The position numbers and the translations under genes are program-made. A DNA stretch of 64,000 bases. Origin: Ilyomonas sp964658445 (GTDB lineage: Bacteria; Bacteroidota; Bacteroidia; Chitinophagales; Chitinophagaceae). Below the pieces are notes generated by a model. The model did no database searches, was not told where the DNA came from, and saw nothing but the letters and a program-made list of their open reading frames with translations. Every line of letters starts with the position of its first letter. Position 1 is the stretch's first letter. This document shows positions 18,283 to 27,307 of this stretch, piece after piece. The stretch lies in contig CAZZZH010000001.1 in the NCBI GenBank assembly GCA_964658445.1, positions 3,263 to 67,262 of the forward strand, given 5' to 3'.

Positions 18283-18699
18283 ATGCATACTCTTTGTAAA
18301 AGGATCATTATTCTGGACGACGACTCCTTGCACAACACGCTATGTGGCCTTTACATTAAAAAAACCTTTCCGTATATAAACATAGATATCGTTGGTTTTA
18401 CCAATCCGTTGGAAGGACTAAATTATATCCAGTCGGAGCATACAATGCATCCTGTAAAAACTATTCTTTTCTTAGACATCAATATGCCCGAGCTAAATGG
18501 CTGGCAAGTACTTGAGAAACTAAGCAGCCTGCCTTTTATTCAGGAATGGTTTAGTATTTATATTTTATCTTCTTCTGTAGACCGGAACGATGTTATGCGT
18601 GCAAATCAAAATAAATTCGTAAAATCTTACCTGGAAAAACCCCTGGCAAACCACCTGACAGATATATTTTCTTCCTTTGGTATTGAGGAAGTCTTATAG
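18283..18699 (+). CDS. Single-domain response regulator, paralogue of the preceding one
   Basis: This 138-residue receiver has acidic pocket ILDDDSLHN, phospho-acceptor Asp65 (ILFLDINMPELNGWQVLE), Ser in YILSSSVDRND and the conserved Lys in SYLEKPLANH. It is separated from the preceding operon by 213 bases, so it probably has its own promoter. The similarity to its neighbour, position by position, indicates a tandem duplication. There is no DNA-binding domain, so output must be through protein contacts. Confidence 0.9.
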   Translation: MHTLCKRIIILDDDSLHNTLCGLYIKKTFPYINIDIVGFTNPLEGLNYIQSEHTMHPVKTILFLDINMPELNGWQVLEKLSSLPFIQEWFSIYILSSSVDRNDVMRANQNKFVKSYLEKPLANHLTDIFSSFGIEEVL

Positions 18700-18739
18700 T
18701 CAAAATAATAGTTAAGAATCGCTACATTTTTAGAAACAA

Positions 18740-18766
18740 AAATGCCTTTTGCTGATACAGGCATTT
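18740..18766 (+). terminator. Possible terminator hairpin after receiver gene
   Basis: An 8-bp stem (AAATGCCT against AGGCATTT) encloses an 11-base loop about 40 bases after the stop codon of the receiver gene. No long T-tract follows. Confidence 0.35.
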
Positions 18767-18926
18767 GCAAAATTATTGTGGAGGTGCAATTTGTAAAGAA
18801 GGCAAAAAGTTTCTGCGGCAAAGAAAAATATCTGGTAAACATCCCGACTGTTGTGCAAACAAACGCCAGGCATGATGCTCATTACAGAGTGAACAATTAA
18901 AACAATTATTCAAAACAGCATAGTAC

Positions 18927-20048
18927 TTATTGCCAGTTATGAATCCATACAAAATAAGGGCGATAGTTGTCTGCGTTTGTATAAATATCCTTCCCATTCA
19001 GGCTGTTGGTGCAATAGCCTACCAGCAGGTCGCCGGCGCCATTTGTAAACTCGGTATGTGCTGTAGCATTGTAGGTAATGATATTGCCCTTTGTTTCCGG
19101 CGTAGTGTATACAAGACGCTTGTTGGTAAAAGGTCCTACAGGGCTTGCCGCATCCCACAGATAGATGTTGCTGCTTAGCAAGATGCCTTCCTGAGATAAC
19201 ACATAATATTTGCCGCCGCTTGCAAACACTGAGTACGATTCAGATACATCATCAAGCAGGCGTGCACTCTTGGCAGTATCGGTGCTCCAGCCGCTGCCGG
19301 TATAGAATTCGGTTTTGTTAAAAGGCTTGCTGCGCGAGGTACGCATTACGTGCATATACTTAGTGTTAGGAAAAGTAGATGTGCCTTCAGCGCCGTAGAT
19401 GTACACATAGTCGCCTTCTTCGTAGGTGGCAGACGACCAGTCGATCTTGGTGTTGGTTGGCATCACCGTTATCTTCTGCAGCTTCATGCCGGGAAGGCTA
19501 ACAATGCCAAACGCATTGCCGGTAACGTCGAAACCAAAAGTGCCGCCATCGCCGTTGGCTTTTACCCGAACCATCATCACATACGCCTGCGTTTCGTTCT
19601 TTGCCAGGAAGGCGCAATTGGGCCAATAATAGTAGGGATCGGTAGCGTTGAAGAAGGGCTTGGGCAACTTCTTGCTGCCATTATACAACGTAGTAAACAG
19701 ACCCTGTGGGTTGGTAAGCACAATGCAGTTGTGAATAAAAGCATCGTAAGGGCGGTGACGGTCAGCATATACCGTGTCTACAAACGAATCGCCCCACAGC
19801 CACATACTTCTGCCATCGGGCAACAGGTGCGAATACGCTACATCACCACCCGTCCATTGTCCGGCTGTGGAGCGGGTAAAAAGACTGTCGAAATAAGTGG
19901 CAGGCATAGCCGTTGCAGAAGCCGAAAGAGAAGACAGGGCGCTGGCAGTCCGCTGACTTGCATTGGGCAGATTTGTTTGAGTTATTTGTTTAGTGCAGGA
20001 CGAAAAGAGAAACAAGATGATCATGAACTGTAGGCAAGCCATTTTCAT
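18927..20048 (-). CDS. DUF5005-like beta-propeller lipoprotein
   Basis: This 373-residue protein has a lipoprotein signal peptide (MKMACLQFMIILFLFSSCTK; lipobox SSC) and is probably surface- or periplasm-anchored. The mature part reads like the DUF5005/DUF4185 group of five-bladed propellers related to GH43-type glycosidases: WTGGDVAYSHLLPDG, SMWLWGDSFVDTV, YYWPNCAFLAKNETQAYVM, YIYGAEG and YYVLSQEG. The start MKMACLQ is used because the lipobox is at the right distance. It stands alone, opposite in strand to its neighbours. The substrate is unknown; carbohydrate is likely given the fold and the glycosidases elsewhere in the window. Confidence 0.78.
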   Translation of the reverse strand: MKMACLQFMIILFLFSSCTKQITQTNLPNASQRTASALSSLSASATAMPATYFDSLFTRSTAGQWTGGDVAYSHLLPDGRSMWLWGDSFVDTVYADRHRPYDAFIHNCIVLTNPQGLFTTLYNGSKKLPKPFFNATDPYYYWPNCAFLAKNETQAYVMMVRVKANGDGGTFGFDVTGNAFGIVSLPGMKLQKITVMPTNTKIDWSSATYEEGDYVYIYGAEGTSTFPNTKYMHVMRTSRSKPFNKTEFYTGSGWSTDTAKSARLLDDVSESYSVFASGGKYYVLSQEGILLSSNIYLWDAASPVGPFTNKRLVYTTPETKGNIITYNATAHTEFTNGAGDLLVGYCTNSLNGKDIYTNADNYRPYFVWIHNWQ

Positions 20049-20305
20049 AATTGGTCAGTTTATTACAAAAATAAAAACGATAAGGCAAACGAAAGAAGAT
20101 AATAAAACGGCTGAAGTAAGCAATCTTCTTTGTAAGCGGTAATGTTCTAGTTAAGGTAACTAATGTATCTCCCTCTCTTTCTAAAAACATCATTACATAC
20201 TCGCCGCAGGTTAAAAACAATCCTTTTCCTTTCCTAAATTCTGGCTTATCTCTTACGCTTGTCTTCAGGATGCCGTACCTTTATTCTCCATCAATATAGA
20301 CAGCA

Positions 20306-20788
20306 ATGGCATATCCGAACGGGGAACTGATAGAGGCGCTGCGCAATACAGCAGCGCGGCTGAGAGCGGGTGCAAAATATGCATGGGGCAATCACGGCGC
20401 CTGCAACTGCGGCAACCTGCTGCAGTCTATTACAACATTAACCCAAAAAGAAATTCTGCAATACGCTCACACGGGCATTGGCGAATGGACGGAACTGGCA
20501 GAAGATTATTGCGGCGATACCAATGCTCCGGTCAGTTTGCTTATCCGCAAACTGGAAGATGCTGGCCTAACGCCTACCGACATTCACAACCTTGAATACT
20601 TAGAAGACCGCGACGTGCTGAAAGCCTTGCCTGGCGGCTTTCGCTGGCTGAAGAAAAACCTGCGCGAAGATGTGATCCTGTACTTTGAAACCTTTGCGTG
20701 GTTGCTGGAAGAGAAGCTTCAAAAAACGGAGTATGTAATGGCGCAAGTGCCTGTCGTGGCTGGTATAGAAGAGGAGGCATTGGTATGA
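20306..20788 (+). CDS. Conserved hypothetical protein, 160 residues
   Basis: This is a cytoplasmic, largely helical protein with no recognised domain. An Asn/Gly/Cys-rich motif (YAWGNHGACNCGNLLQSIT) near residues 25-43 stands out, with two cysteines two residues apart and a third at about residue 70 (EDYCGDTNAP). A metal or nucleotide site is possible but unproven. The rest is helical (PVSLLIRKLEDAGLTPTDI, ILYFETFAWLLEEKLQ). Codon use is even and a clear hairpin terminator follows, so it is a real, probably single-gene transcript. Confidence 0.7.
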   Translation: MAYPNGELIEALRNTAARLRAGAKYAWGNHGACNCGNLLQSITTLTQKEILQYAHTGIGEWTELAEDYCGDTNAPVSLLIRKLEDAGLTPTDIHNLEYLEDRDVLKALPGGFRWLKKNLREDVILYFETFAWLLEEKLQKTEYVMAQVPVVAGIEEEALV

Positions 20789-20837
20789 GTAGTTTAAAAT
20801 AAAATGAGACTTTAAGATGATGGCATTACCATCACTA

Positions 20838-20880
20838 TGATAAAAGAGGTATGTTAGTTTATAACATGCCTCTTTTATCA
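20838..20880. terminator. Strong hairpin terminator (19-bp stem)
   Basis: The stem TGATAAAAGAGGTATGTTA pairs with its complement across a five-base loop with a single G-T wobble. A/T-rich flanks on both sides allow bidirectional use. It lies 50 bases after the 160-residue gene. Confidence 0.85.
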
Positions 20881-21015
20881 TAAACCAGAATCCAATGTAT
20901 AACCAGAAGCTATAAGGAAATAAAAGTTCTAAAAACGTTTTTGCTCTTAACAAAGCGCCAAGGTTGACGCACTATTCAAGCGAACGTACTGCACTGATGG
21001 ATGCTATAGCTTTCT

Positions 21016-21135
21016 GTGATAGGCGCGGGCACGTATGCCAACAACGAAACCAGTGTTGTATCCATCACCGGTGATGGCGTGCGGTTCAACTCGCAGCGCA
21101 TGCACCGGGGCTGGAAAAAGAAGGAGAGAAGATGA
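21016..21135 (+). pseudogene. Relic of isoaspartyl peptidase / type-2 L-asparaginase
   Basis: The frame starting at 21016 encodes VIGAGTYANNETSVVSITGD and then GVRF, after which it loses similarity and stops at 21135. This matches the segment of plant-type asparaginases (EcAIII/IaaA family, Ntn hydrolases) that normally reads IGAGTYANN-TCAVS-TG-GE-F. The nucleophile threonine region and everything else is absent. The relic ends 72 bases before cyanophycinase. Isoaspartyl peptidases complete cyanophycin breakdown by cleaving beta-Asp-Arg, so the position suggests a former cyanophycin gene pair. There is no start codon and it is not functional. Confidence 0.65.
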
Positions 21136-21207
21136 TAACCGAAACTTATTAAAAAAGTTATATCTGGCACATTTTTACAAGTTAGGGTTGATCAAATAAA
21201 ATAAACG

Positions 21208-22062
21208 ATGGCGAACGAATGTCCTGTACCGGCCGGAATACTGGTGATTGTAGGTGGCAAAGAAGATAAAGGAGAAGCGCCGGAAGACGGTAAGCCAAAA
21301 AAAGAAGTGAATCGGCTGGACGTGTTGAAAACATTTGTAGAACTAACGGAAAAAGAAAAGCCGGTGATAGAAGTAATCACCAGCGGATCATCGGAAGGCC
21401 AAGAAGTGTTTGAAGAATACCGCAAAGCTTTTAAAGAATTGAAAGCGGGTGCAGTGGGGCACATCCATCATAACAGCCGCGAAGAAGTATTGAAAAACGG
21501 ACTAACGGAAAGGATTGAAAAAGCAGATGCTGTATTCTTCTCGGGCGGCGACCAGTTGCGGTATTCATCGCGCTATGGAGGTACTCATTTTTTGACGCGA
21601 TTAAAAGAAAGATACATTAACGAAAAGATTGTAATTGGCGGCACAAGTGCAGGCGCCATGGTTCTTTCCACGCCTATGATTTATGCAGGCAATGATGAAG
21701 TGCAGGAAATAGGCGGCGAGATAAGTATTACTACAGGATTAGAATTTCTGAAGGACGTTTGTATAGATACTCATTTTACCAATCGGGGGCGCTTTGTGCG
21801 GATGGCGCAGGTGATTGTAACCAACCCAACCAGCATTGGCATTGGCATTGGTGAAGACACCGCAATTGTGGTGCGCAATGGATTGGAAGCAGAAATTATT
21901 GGTTCGGGTCTGGTGATTGTAATTGATGGCTTCGGTATTGGTATAACGAATGTAGATGACTTTTTAAAGAAGAAACCTGTCAGCATTCGCGATCTCAAGG
22001 TGCACATTCTTTCTGCAGGTGACCAATACCAGATTCCACAATGCAACCCGCCGCACCGGTAA
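21208..22062 (+). CDS. cphB: Cyanophycinase (peptidase family S51)
   Basis: Cyanophycinase hydrolyses the storage polymer cyanophycin to beta-Asp-Arg dipeptides. The 284-residue protein has the S51 nucleophile elbow GGTSAGAMV with Ser147, the N-terminal VIVGGKED strand, EVITSGSSEGQEVFEEY, the FFSGGDQLRY motif and the conserved DTHFTNRGRFVRM segment near the oxyanion and histidine site. There is no signal peptide, so it acts in the cytoplasm. Length is normal for the family. No cyanophycin synthetase is present in the window. A relic of the dipeptide-cleaving enzyme lies just upstream and an M29 aminopeptidase lies convergently downstream. Confidence 0.93.
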   Translation: MANECPVPAGILVIVGGKEDKGEAPEDGKPKKEVNRLDVLKTFVELTEKEKPVIEVITSGSSEGQEVFEEYRKAFKELKAGAVGHIHHNSREEVLKNGLTERIEKADAVFFSGGDQLRYSSRYGGTHFLTRLKERYINEKIVIGGTSAGAMVLSTPMIYAGNDEVQEIGGEISITTGLEFLKDVCIDTHFTNRGRFVRMAQVIVTNPTSIGIGIGEDTAIVVRNGLEAEIIGSGLVIVIDGFGIGITNVDDFLKKKPVSIRDLKVHILSAGDQYQIPQCNPPHR

Positions 22063-22195
22063 GTGTGGAGATTTGTTTTTGTGAATTTTGGTTTCGTGCC
22101 TGCAAAGCAATAATGAGATGTTTTTAAAGTAGCTAACGCTAAAGTTTGTGAAGCCTTTTCTTTTGCAGATAAAAATACTGTATGGTGAAGTTTTT

Positions 22196-23410
22196 TTAAA
22201 GGGTAAACTCACCGTTCTGATAAATCAATTTTTCTTCTCCGCTGGGTAAAGTAGCTATTACCGTACGGTCTGTAGTGCTGATGATATCAGTGTGGACTTT
22301 CGGGCAACTATTGTAACCCATGGCTTCCCATTGTTCGTCAGTTACGGTGGTAAGGTCGCCATCGAATGTGTCTTTATAGGCATTGCCTACGGCGATATGG
22401 GTATTGCCAAACTCACCGCCCATATTCTCATCAAATAATGTGGTAGCCATGAACTTCGTGATGCGGGAATGGCGCTTATCGGTGAGAGAGAACTCGCCTA
22501 CTTTATCGGCATTTTCCTGCGCAATCATTTCTTTTAAGGCATCTTCGTTTTCGGTGGCGGAAGACTGGATAACGACACCATCTTTGAAGGTGAGCGATAC
22601 ACCGGAGATTCGTTTTCCTGAATAATATAAAGGCTGATTAAAACGGATGAAACCATTGGTGCCGCGCCAGTCCGGCGAGGTAAAGATCTCGAAGGAAGGA
22701 ATGTTTTTTCCACCGCCACTGAGCCACTTGCGATGCTTGCCAACGAGGATGTGCAGGTCTACATCATCGCCCGTAATATGCAGCTTATCGATGTGAAGCG
22801 CATCGAGCTTGTCTTTGATGTCTTCAATCTCTTTTTGCACCGCTTTCCAGGTAGCGACAGGATCGTCGTCGCGGAGATAACAGGCTTCAATAATCTGCTC
22901 CCAATAGTCTTCAATGGAAAGACCCGCCTCGGCTGCCATGGAAGGCGTGCCATAGAGGCACAATGACCAGGAAAGCTTGCCTTCGTTTTCTTTCTTTTCG
23001 CGCATGGCCATGTAAGGCGCGCGGGCGCTGTTCATTTTGCTGATGCGAGAAGACGGCAAGCCTTCAAACGCATGAATATCGGGCTCGGAGATGATGAAAA
23101 GAATATGATCGGTAGCTTCTACAATGCCGTGCCAGTAAGGCTTTGCGAAGAAACCGACCTGATCGTCGCTGCCATTCTCGATGAGGAAACGGGGAATGCT
23201 GGCTTCTTTTTTATTATCGGGCTGATAGTGCGTGATGAGGTTGCCACCGGCGAGATAAATTTCTTTTGCCATCATCATAAAGAGGTCTTTGCTACACTCC
23301 TGCCCCACGAGAAAAACGGTATCGCCGCTGTTGATTCCCTGCCCGTTGTTAAGGGCATATTTTACCATGACCTGCGCGTATTTTTTGAGTATGGTTTCGT
23401 CTATTTTCAT
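22196..23410 (-). CDS. Aminopeptidase, family M29
   Basis: This 404-residue protein matches the thermophilic aminopeptidase family M29 (AmpS/aminopeptidase T): N-terminal YAQVMVKYALNNGQGINSGD, the Rossmann-like first domain, and a metal-binding C-terminal domain. The latter has GGKNIPSFEIFTSPDWRGTN, ENEDALKEMIAQENADKVGE, LFDENMGGEFGNTHIAVGNAY and CPKVHTDII. The glutamates and histidines in these blocks are the usual co-catalytic metal ligands. It is a cytoplasmic exopeptidase with broad specificity. It is convergent with cyanophycinase. The ATG at 23410 gives the typical family N-terminus. Confidence 0.9.
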   Translation of the reverse strand: MKIDETILKKYAQVMVKYALNNGQGINSGDTVFLVGQECSKDLFMMMAKEIYLAGGNLITHYQPDNKKEASIPRFLIENGSDDQVGFFAKPYWHGIVEATDHILFIISEPDIHAFEGLPSSRISKMNSARAPYMAMREKKENEGKLSWSLCLYGTPSMAAEAGLSIEDYWEQIIEACYLRDDDPVATWKAVQKEIEDIKDKLDALHIDKLHITGDDVDLHILVGKHRKWLSGGGKNIPSFEIFTSPDWRGTNGFIRFNQPLYYSGKRISGVSLTFKDGVVIQSSATENEDALKEMIAQENADKVGEFSLTDKRHSRITKFMATTLFDENMGGEFGNTHIAVGNAYKDTFDGDLTTVTDEQWEAMGYNSCPKVHTDIISTTDRTVIATLPSGEEKLIYQNGEFTL

Positions 23411-23687
23411 CGTAGTTGCTAAGGTAAGAGGTTAGATAGATTTGTGGTCTTAATTAACTTTAAAATCTGCCTCACCATTACTTCGATCGATGCTGATTTG
23501 TGCAATTCGAAGCGGGCTTCCATCTTTATCAGGAAGTGTTAAATGATTGGGTTTAATCCCGCACGGCGAATATCGCTTTCAGCCCCGCTGTAATCGCCGT
23601 TATCTTCCTGTAAGAAAGCGTTGCCAGCAGGCATCACCGTGGTTTTCGTTGTAGCAGATAGCCTGGCTGTAGGGCTGCCGGGTTCAA

Positions 23688-23765
23688 CCCGAATTAAATA
23701 CGAGTTAAACCAGAAGTAATGTCAATATAAGGTTTCTGTAAGGTCAGTATAATGTCGGGAGTAAA
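23688..23765 (+). repeat. Dispersed intergenic element copy B with three 11-bp tandem units
   Basis: It shares with copy A (10572-10661) the leader CCCGAATTAAATACGAGTTA and 11-bp units at 23724, 23735 and 23746, ending TGTCGGGA. It has one unit fewer than copy A. It precedes a relic of the same gene family that follows copy A. Confidence 0.75.
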
Positions 23766-23878
23766 ATAAAGAGAAACCGATTGTTATTCTAAACGTAAAG
23801 GAGTGGCAGCTTTAGGGTTGTAAAATAATACAAATGTTGCTGATGACAAAGACAGAAGCAAATAGTCGTAAAAATTAA

Positions 23879-23965
23879 TTGGAGCGAAAAGTTGTGATGG
23901 AGCGCTACGCTTATGGTGCGCATGCCTGTGCAAATAGAGGCAGCAGAACATTGGAGAGCCTATGA
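23879..23965 (+). pseudogene. Relic of the 'VHTRA-RGS' gene family
   Basis: The frame encodes LERKVVMERYAYGAHACANR and GSRT before a stop at 23965. It aligns with LPAKEVTVKSHAYGVHTRAS RGSQT of the intact gene at 10739. Only about 25 codons are recognisable. It follows repeat element copy B at the same side as in the intact locus, so gene and element were probably copied together. Confidence 0.65.
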
Positions 23966-24154
23966 ATGCAGATTGTGAGGGGGCGGCTATGAGGGTGCGA
24001 TTGGCTTGCAAGGATTATGGCAGATGAATGTGCTTCAGAAGTTGTGTGCAGCTTTTTTATCAACTGCTGGGTTTCGTTGGTGTGCCCGAAGTTTTTCAAC
24101 TACAGGAGAGATTTGCCGGTGATTTAGAAACACGTTATTTTGTGCATCGCATTT

Positions 24155-24613
24155 ATGAAACCGAAATTCATCCTGCTGACCATCCTTTTGCTGTCTGCCA
24201 TTTTTACCCAAGCCGCTACGTTTGTAGTAACGTCGAATGCTGGACGTGGCGCCGGAACCTTTGCAGAGGCATTGCAGAAAGCAGCCGATAATGGTACCGG
24301 GGAACAAGACAATATTACCTTTAACCTGCCCGGCAATACGGATGATGATCACACTATATTAATTACTGCTTCGCTACTGGATGTGACCTCTAATGTAGAG
24401 ATAGAGGGCACCACGCAACCCGGCAATACCTTCGGTGTAACCGACGCAAAAGTTTGCTTGCTGTGGAAGGCATATGCGCCCGTAATATTTACATTTCTAA
24501 AGTTTACTTATGCAAATAACGTCAGCATTTTCGGGCTGATGTTTTATCAACCTTATTGGAATGGAGATGGGAATTCGGAAATACACGCCATTGATTTTTC
24601 GGGTTTTTTTTAA
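24155..24613 (+). pseudogene. Truncated secreted surface protein (parallel beta-helix N-terminus)
   Basis: The start at 24155 gives a signal peptide (MKPKFILLTILLLSAIFTQA). The sequence that follows (ATFVVTSNAGRGAGTFAEAL, then FNLPGN and VEIEGTTQPG) is the usual N-terminal segment of very large Bacteroidota adhesins with right-handed beta-helix repeats. Those proteins are normally over 1000 residues and end in a T9SS or gliding-motility domain. Here the frame stops after 152 residues near a run of eight Ts. It is probably the remnant of a large gene. A small secreted product cannot be excluded. Confidence 0.55.
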
Positions 24614-24753
24614 TTGCCCTTTTAAAATGATCAGCTTCTATTGTTTGCCTCAACCTTAAAACACCTACTAATGCTAACGGATTTTATAAATAATCCTTTT
24701 TATGGTAAATAGCTACATTCGTTAGCCATTTGAATTTTTGTAAACTAACACTT

Positions 24754-24903
24754 ATGCGCAAACTTGTACTCTTAACGCTGGCTGGAATCAGCCTTCATTT
24801 TCTTATGCCCAATGGAATACCGATACCCTTAGTTCGCAATGCCATCTGTACGGCAGTGAAGAGCGGGGATAATGCGGTACACGTGAAGTTTGTGAGGGAA
24901 TAG
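24754..24903 (+). pseudogene. Relic of a secreted protein gene, frameshifted after the signal peptide
   Basis: The open frame encodes MRKLVLLTLAGISLHF and then nonsense. Moving one frame at about 24800 gives SYAQWNTDTLSSQCHLYGSE before a stop. A signal peptide ending YAQ followed by WNTDTLSS is a typical mature start of Bacteroidota secreted proteins. A frame change followed by early truncation therefore explains it. The rest of 24614-24970 holds nothing recognisable. Confidence 0.5.
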
Positions 24904-24970
24904 CAGGTTTGTTTATTTTAAAAATAAACAACCAGTCTTAACTGGATTTCCGAACCCGATCCTAAACCTC

Positions 24971-26617
24971 TTACTGTTTTATAAATTGATAAATCGATTC
25001 TTCTTTGTCTTGCAGCAAGCTTATGATATACAAACCCGTCGATAATTTACTAACGTCGAGGGTAATTTGAGAACCGGAGCCTTGGCTAGTAAGAACTTGT
25101 TTGCCTATCGCGTCAAATACGCGAATGGTATAATTGGCATTGTTCACAGGGGAAAGAAACAAATAAATGGCATTGTGTGCCGGATTTGGATAAACAGAAT
25201 TGATGCCTCGGGCAATTGAGGGCAAGGCAATCTTATCGTTATACAACTCATCATTAGCAGGATTGATGGCTTTCTGAACAGCATACCTCGAAATGCAGCT
25301 ATTGGTGCGGGCATAAAAGTAACTGTACGAAGCAGAAGAATAAATGCTTTGCTTCTTGCCAATGTTCAAAGCGGCATATTCTACCTTCAGCGAAGTATCT
25401 AGTCCTTCTGTTTTTTGCGCCAGCAGATTGCCATCTTTGTCAAATTTCTGAATTAAAATACCCTCAGCCTGGTTAACGATTATGTAGTAGTTACTTTGTT
25501 CATCCGTTTTCAGATCCATTGCTATATAAGGATAGAACGAGACACTCGCTGCAAACGGATATTCAGACCAAAGTATAGAGCCCGACGGGGATAATTTGGT
25601 AAGTAAGGGAGCTGTAAAAGTGGCATCGTACTTAACCGCCTGGTTGGACGCTAACAGTATATTGTTGTCCGCATCAACCACCGATTGATCGAATGCCTGC
25701 GGCATGGAAGGCTTAATGTTAGACAACCACAATTGCCGCCCGCCTACGGTATATTTTATAGCAATGATACTGTCTGATGTTCCCGTTTGGTCTGCCAGTT
25801 GTCCGCACACCACGATCGAATTATCATCTCTGGCATACTTTACCTGGTATCCATAACTTGAAAAATTAGAGATGTACCTTTTTTGCCACGCAGAATCTCC
25901 GTTGGCAAAAAATTTATACGTAAACACATTGAATTTTTCGTTCCTGGTCAAGATGTTAGCGAAACCGGTAGCATACACGTTTCCAGAGCTGTCAATAGTA
26001 GCATCCTGCACTAGGAAGCCATACCCACCTTTCATATCGCGGTACCAAAGCTGTGCACCTTTATTGCTAAATTTGGCAATAGTGCCATAACTGTAATCAA
26101 TGCTGGTTACTTCGCCTATCAGTAAGTAAATGTTTCCCTTACTATCTATATTCAGTTTCTTAATTTGCTCATTGTCTGTTTCTTCCGGTCGGGTAAAAAC
26201 TGTTTGCCATAGTTTCTTACCCGCGCTGCTGTATTCGTTCACCACTGCGTCTACATTCGACGATACAAAGCTGTACGAATAACTGAGAACCACGTTGCCA
26301 TTTCTGCCAATAGCCATCCTGAGCGCAGACCCCGCTCCGGATGAAGTGGTTTTGTAAGGCTCATCTATTTCCCACACTAACGCACCTGCCGTGTTGTATT
26401 TTCTCAGGTAAATAGAATCGTTTATCGGGTCATGGTTCAAGTTTACAAAACCCGCTGTATAGAAGTTGTCAGCGCTGTCTATGGCTAATGCCTGTAGTGG
26501 TGTGCGAGGTGCGTTTCGTTCTCCATTATCAAAACAATGGTGCCAGTCGCGGATATATTTTTGTGCGTAAAGAGCGGCGGATAAAAACAGGCAACTGAGA
26601 AGTAAAAGATGTTTCAT
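24971..26617 (-). CDS. Secreted beta-propeller (SBBP-like) protein with T9SS sorting domain
   Basis: The start is ATG 26617 (MKHLLLLSCLFLSAALYAQ, signal peptide). The body (about residues 20-460) is a series of repeated strands of the type G-N-VYATGFA, YDATFTAPLLTKLSPSGSIL and QKFDKDGNLLAQKT, as in SBBP/delta-60 propellers. The last 75 residues are a T9SS type A sorting domain (NSVYPNPAHNAIYLF, FDAIGKQVL, LSTGLYIISLLQD). The protein should cross the outer membrane through the type IX system and be anchored or released after sortase cleavage. Its role is unknown. Longer readings upstream of 26617 would place the signal peptide internally. Confidence 0.82.
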   Translation of the reverse strand: MKHLLLLSCLFLSAALYAQKYIRDWHHCFDNGERNAPRTPLQALAIDSADNFYTAGFVNLNHDPINDSIYLRKYNTAGALVWEIDEPYKTTSSGAGSALRMAIGRNGNVVLSYSYSFVSSNVDAVVNEYSSAGKKLWQTVFTRPEETDNEQIKKLNIDSKGNIYLLIGEVTSIDYSYGTIAKFSNKGAQLWYRDMKGGYGFLVQDATIDSSGNVYATGFANILTRNEKFNVFTYKFFANGDSAWQKRYISNFSSYGYQVKYARDDNSIVVCGQLADQTGTSDSIIAIKYTVGGRQLWLSNIKPSMPQAFDQSVVDADNNILLASNQAVKYDATFTAPLLTKLSPSGSILWSEYPFAASVSFYPYIAMDLKTDEQSNYYIIVNQAEGILIQKFDKDGNLLAQKTEGLDTSLKVEYAALNIGKKQSIYSSASYSYFYARTNSCISRYAVQKAINPANDELYNDKIALPSIARGINSVYPNPAHNAIYLFLSPVNNANYTIRVFDAIGKQVLTSQGSGSQITLDVSKLSTGLYIISLLQDKEESIYQFIKQ

Positions 26618-27307
26618 AGCAGGTTGTTTATGAGGCAGGGAAATGAGCAAAAATGTTGTGCAAAAAGCTTTGCTGCCGGGGCACAAATTAAGAAAACATT
26701 ATTTGTTTTCCCCGGCTTTCGAATCCCTTTCTGCACTCATTTGAAATCTCTTGACGCGAACGCTTCAGCAGCCACTGGTTTACAGAACCAGGTTTAGTTT
26801 CATCGTCAGTCGCCTGGCATACCGCATGAGCGTTATTACTTCCTGACATACCAGAAACCACCGCCATCATCTGCGTTGAGTGAAAAACTAAGCGTGTCTC
26901 GAGAGATACCAACAGGGGGGTGTACCAAATCATTTGAGTAGTCAGAAAGAATGCAACTTGCCAACTGATTGTTTATAAAAGGATGTATCCTGTACTATTT
27001 TATATGTCCCTGATTTTTCGAAGATATTATTTGTGTGTTTGCCCGTACTTGTTACTGGTATCAAAAATGAAGGCGATTTCAGTTTGCAATATTTTGTCTT
27101 ATTGAGCGACGCAGAAGAAAGGTAACCATAAAACTCTGACTGTTGCTCATTATCGGCTTACCGAAACAATATCTGCTCACTTGTTCTGTGGAAAGACGCG
27201 GAGATGAGCAGGTACCGATTACCAAATTAAGTATAATATTTTAACGACTACCTATGCCATGCTGCGGCAATCGATGCAAAGTTGATTTGAAAAGACGATA
27301 ACAGAAA
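26618..27307. other. Intergenic region, no convincing gene
   Basis: These 690 bases lie between two minus-strand genes. A minus-strand frame of 81 codons at 26688-26933 has no recognisable motif, signal peptide or start context and I do not call it. The promoter of the T9SS protein gene should lie within about 100 bases of 26617. Confidence 0.4.

Larger units (their letters stand above)
23411..24154. other. Intergenic region rich in gene relics
   Basis: Apart from the repeat element copy B and the relic at 23879, a minus-strand frame at about 23450-23551 encodes a coding-like tail (LTLPDKDGSPLRIAQISIDR, stop near 23453) without a start. It is joined through a frame change to LQEDNGDYSGAESDIRRAGL upstream. 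It may be the end of a decayed gene of unknown kind. No intact gene is present. Confidence 0.4.

Noticed and set aside
26688..26933. Minus-strand frame of 81 codons in a long intergenic region
   Set aside because: No recognisable motif, no signal peptide and unusual composition; not distinguishable from chance.
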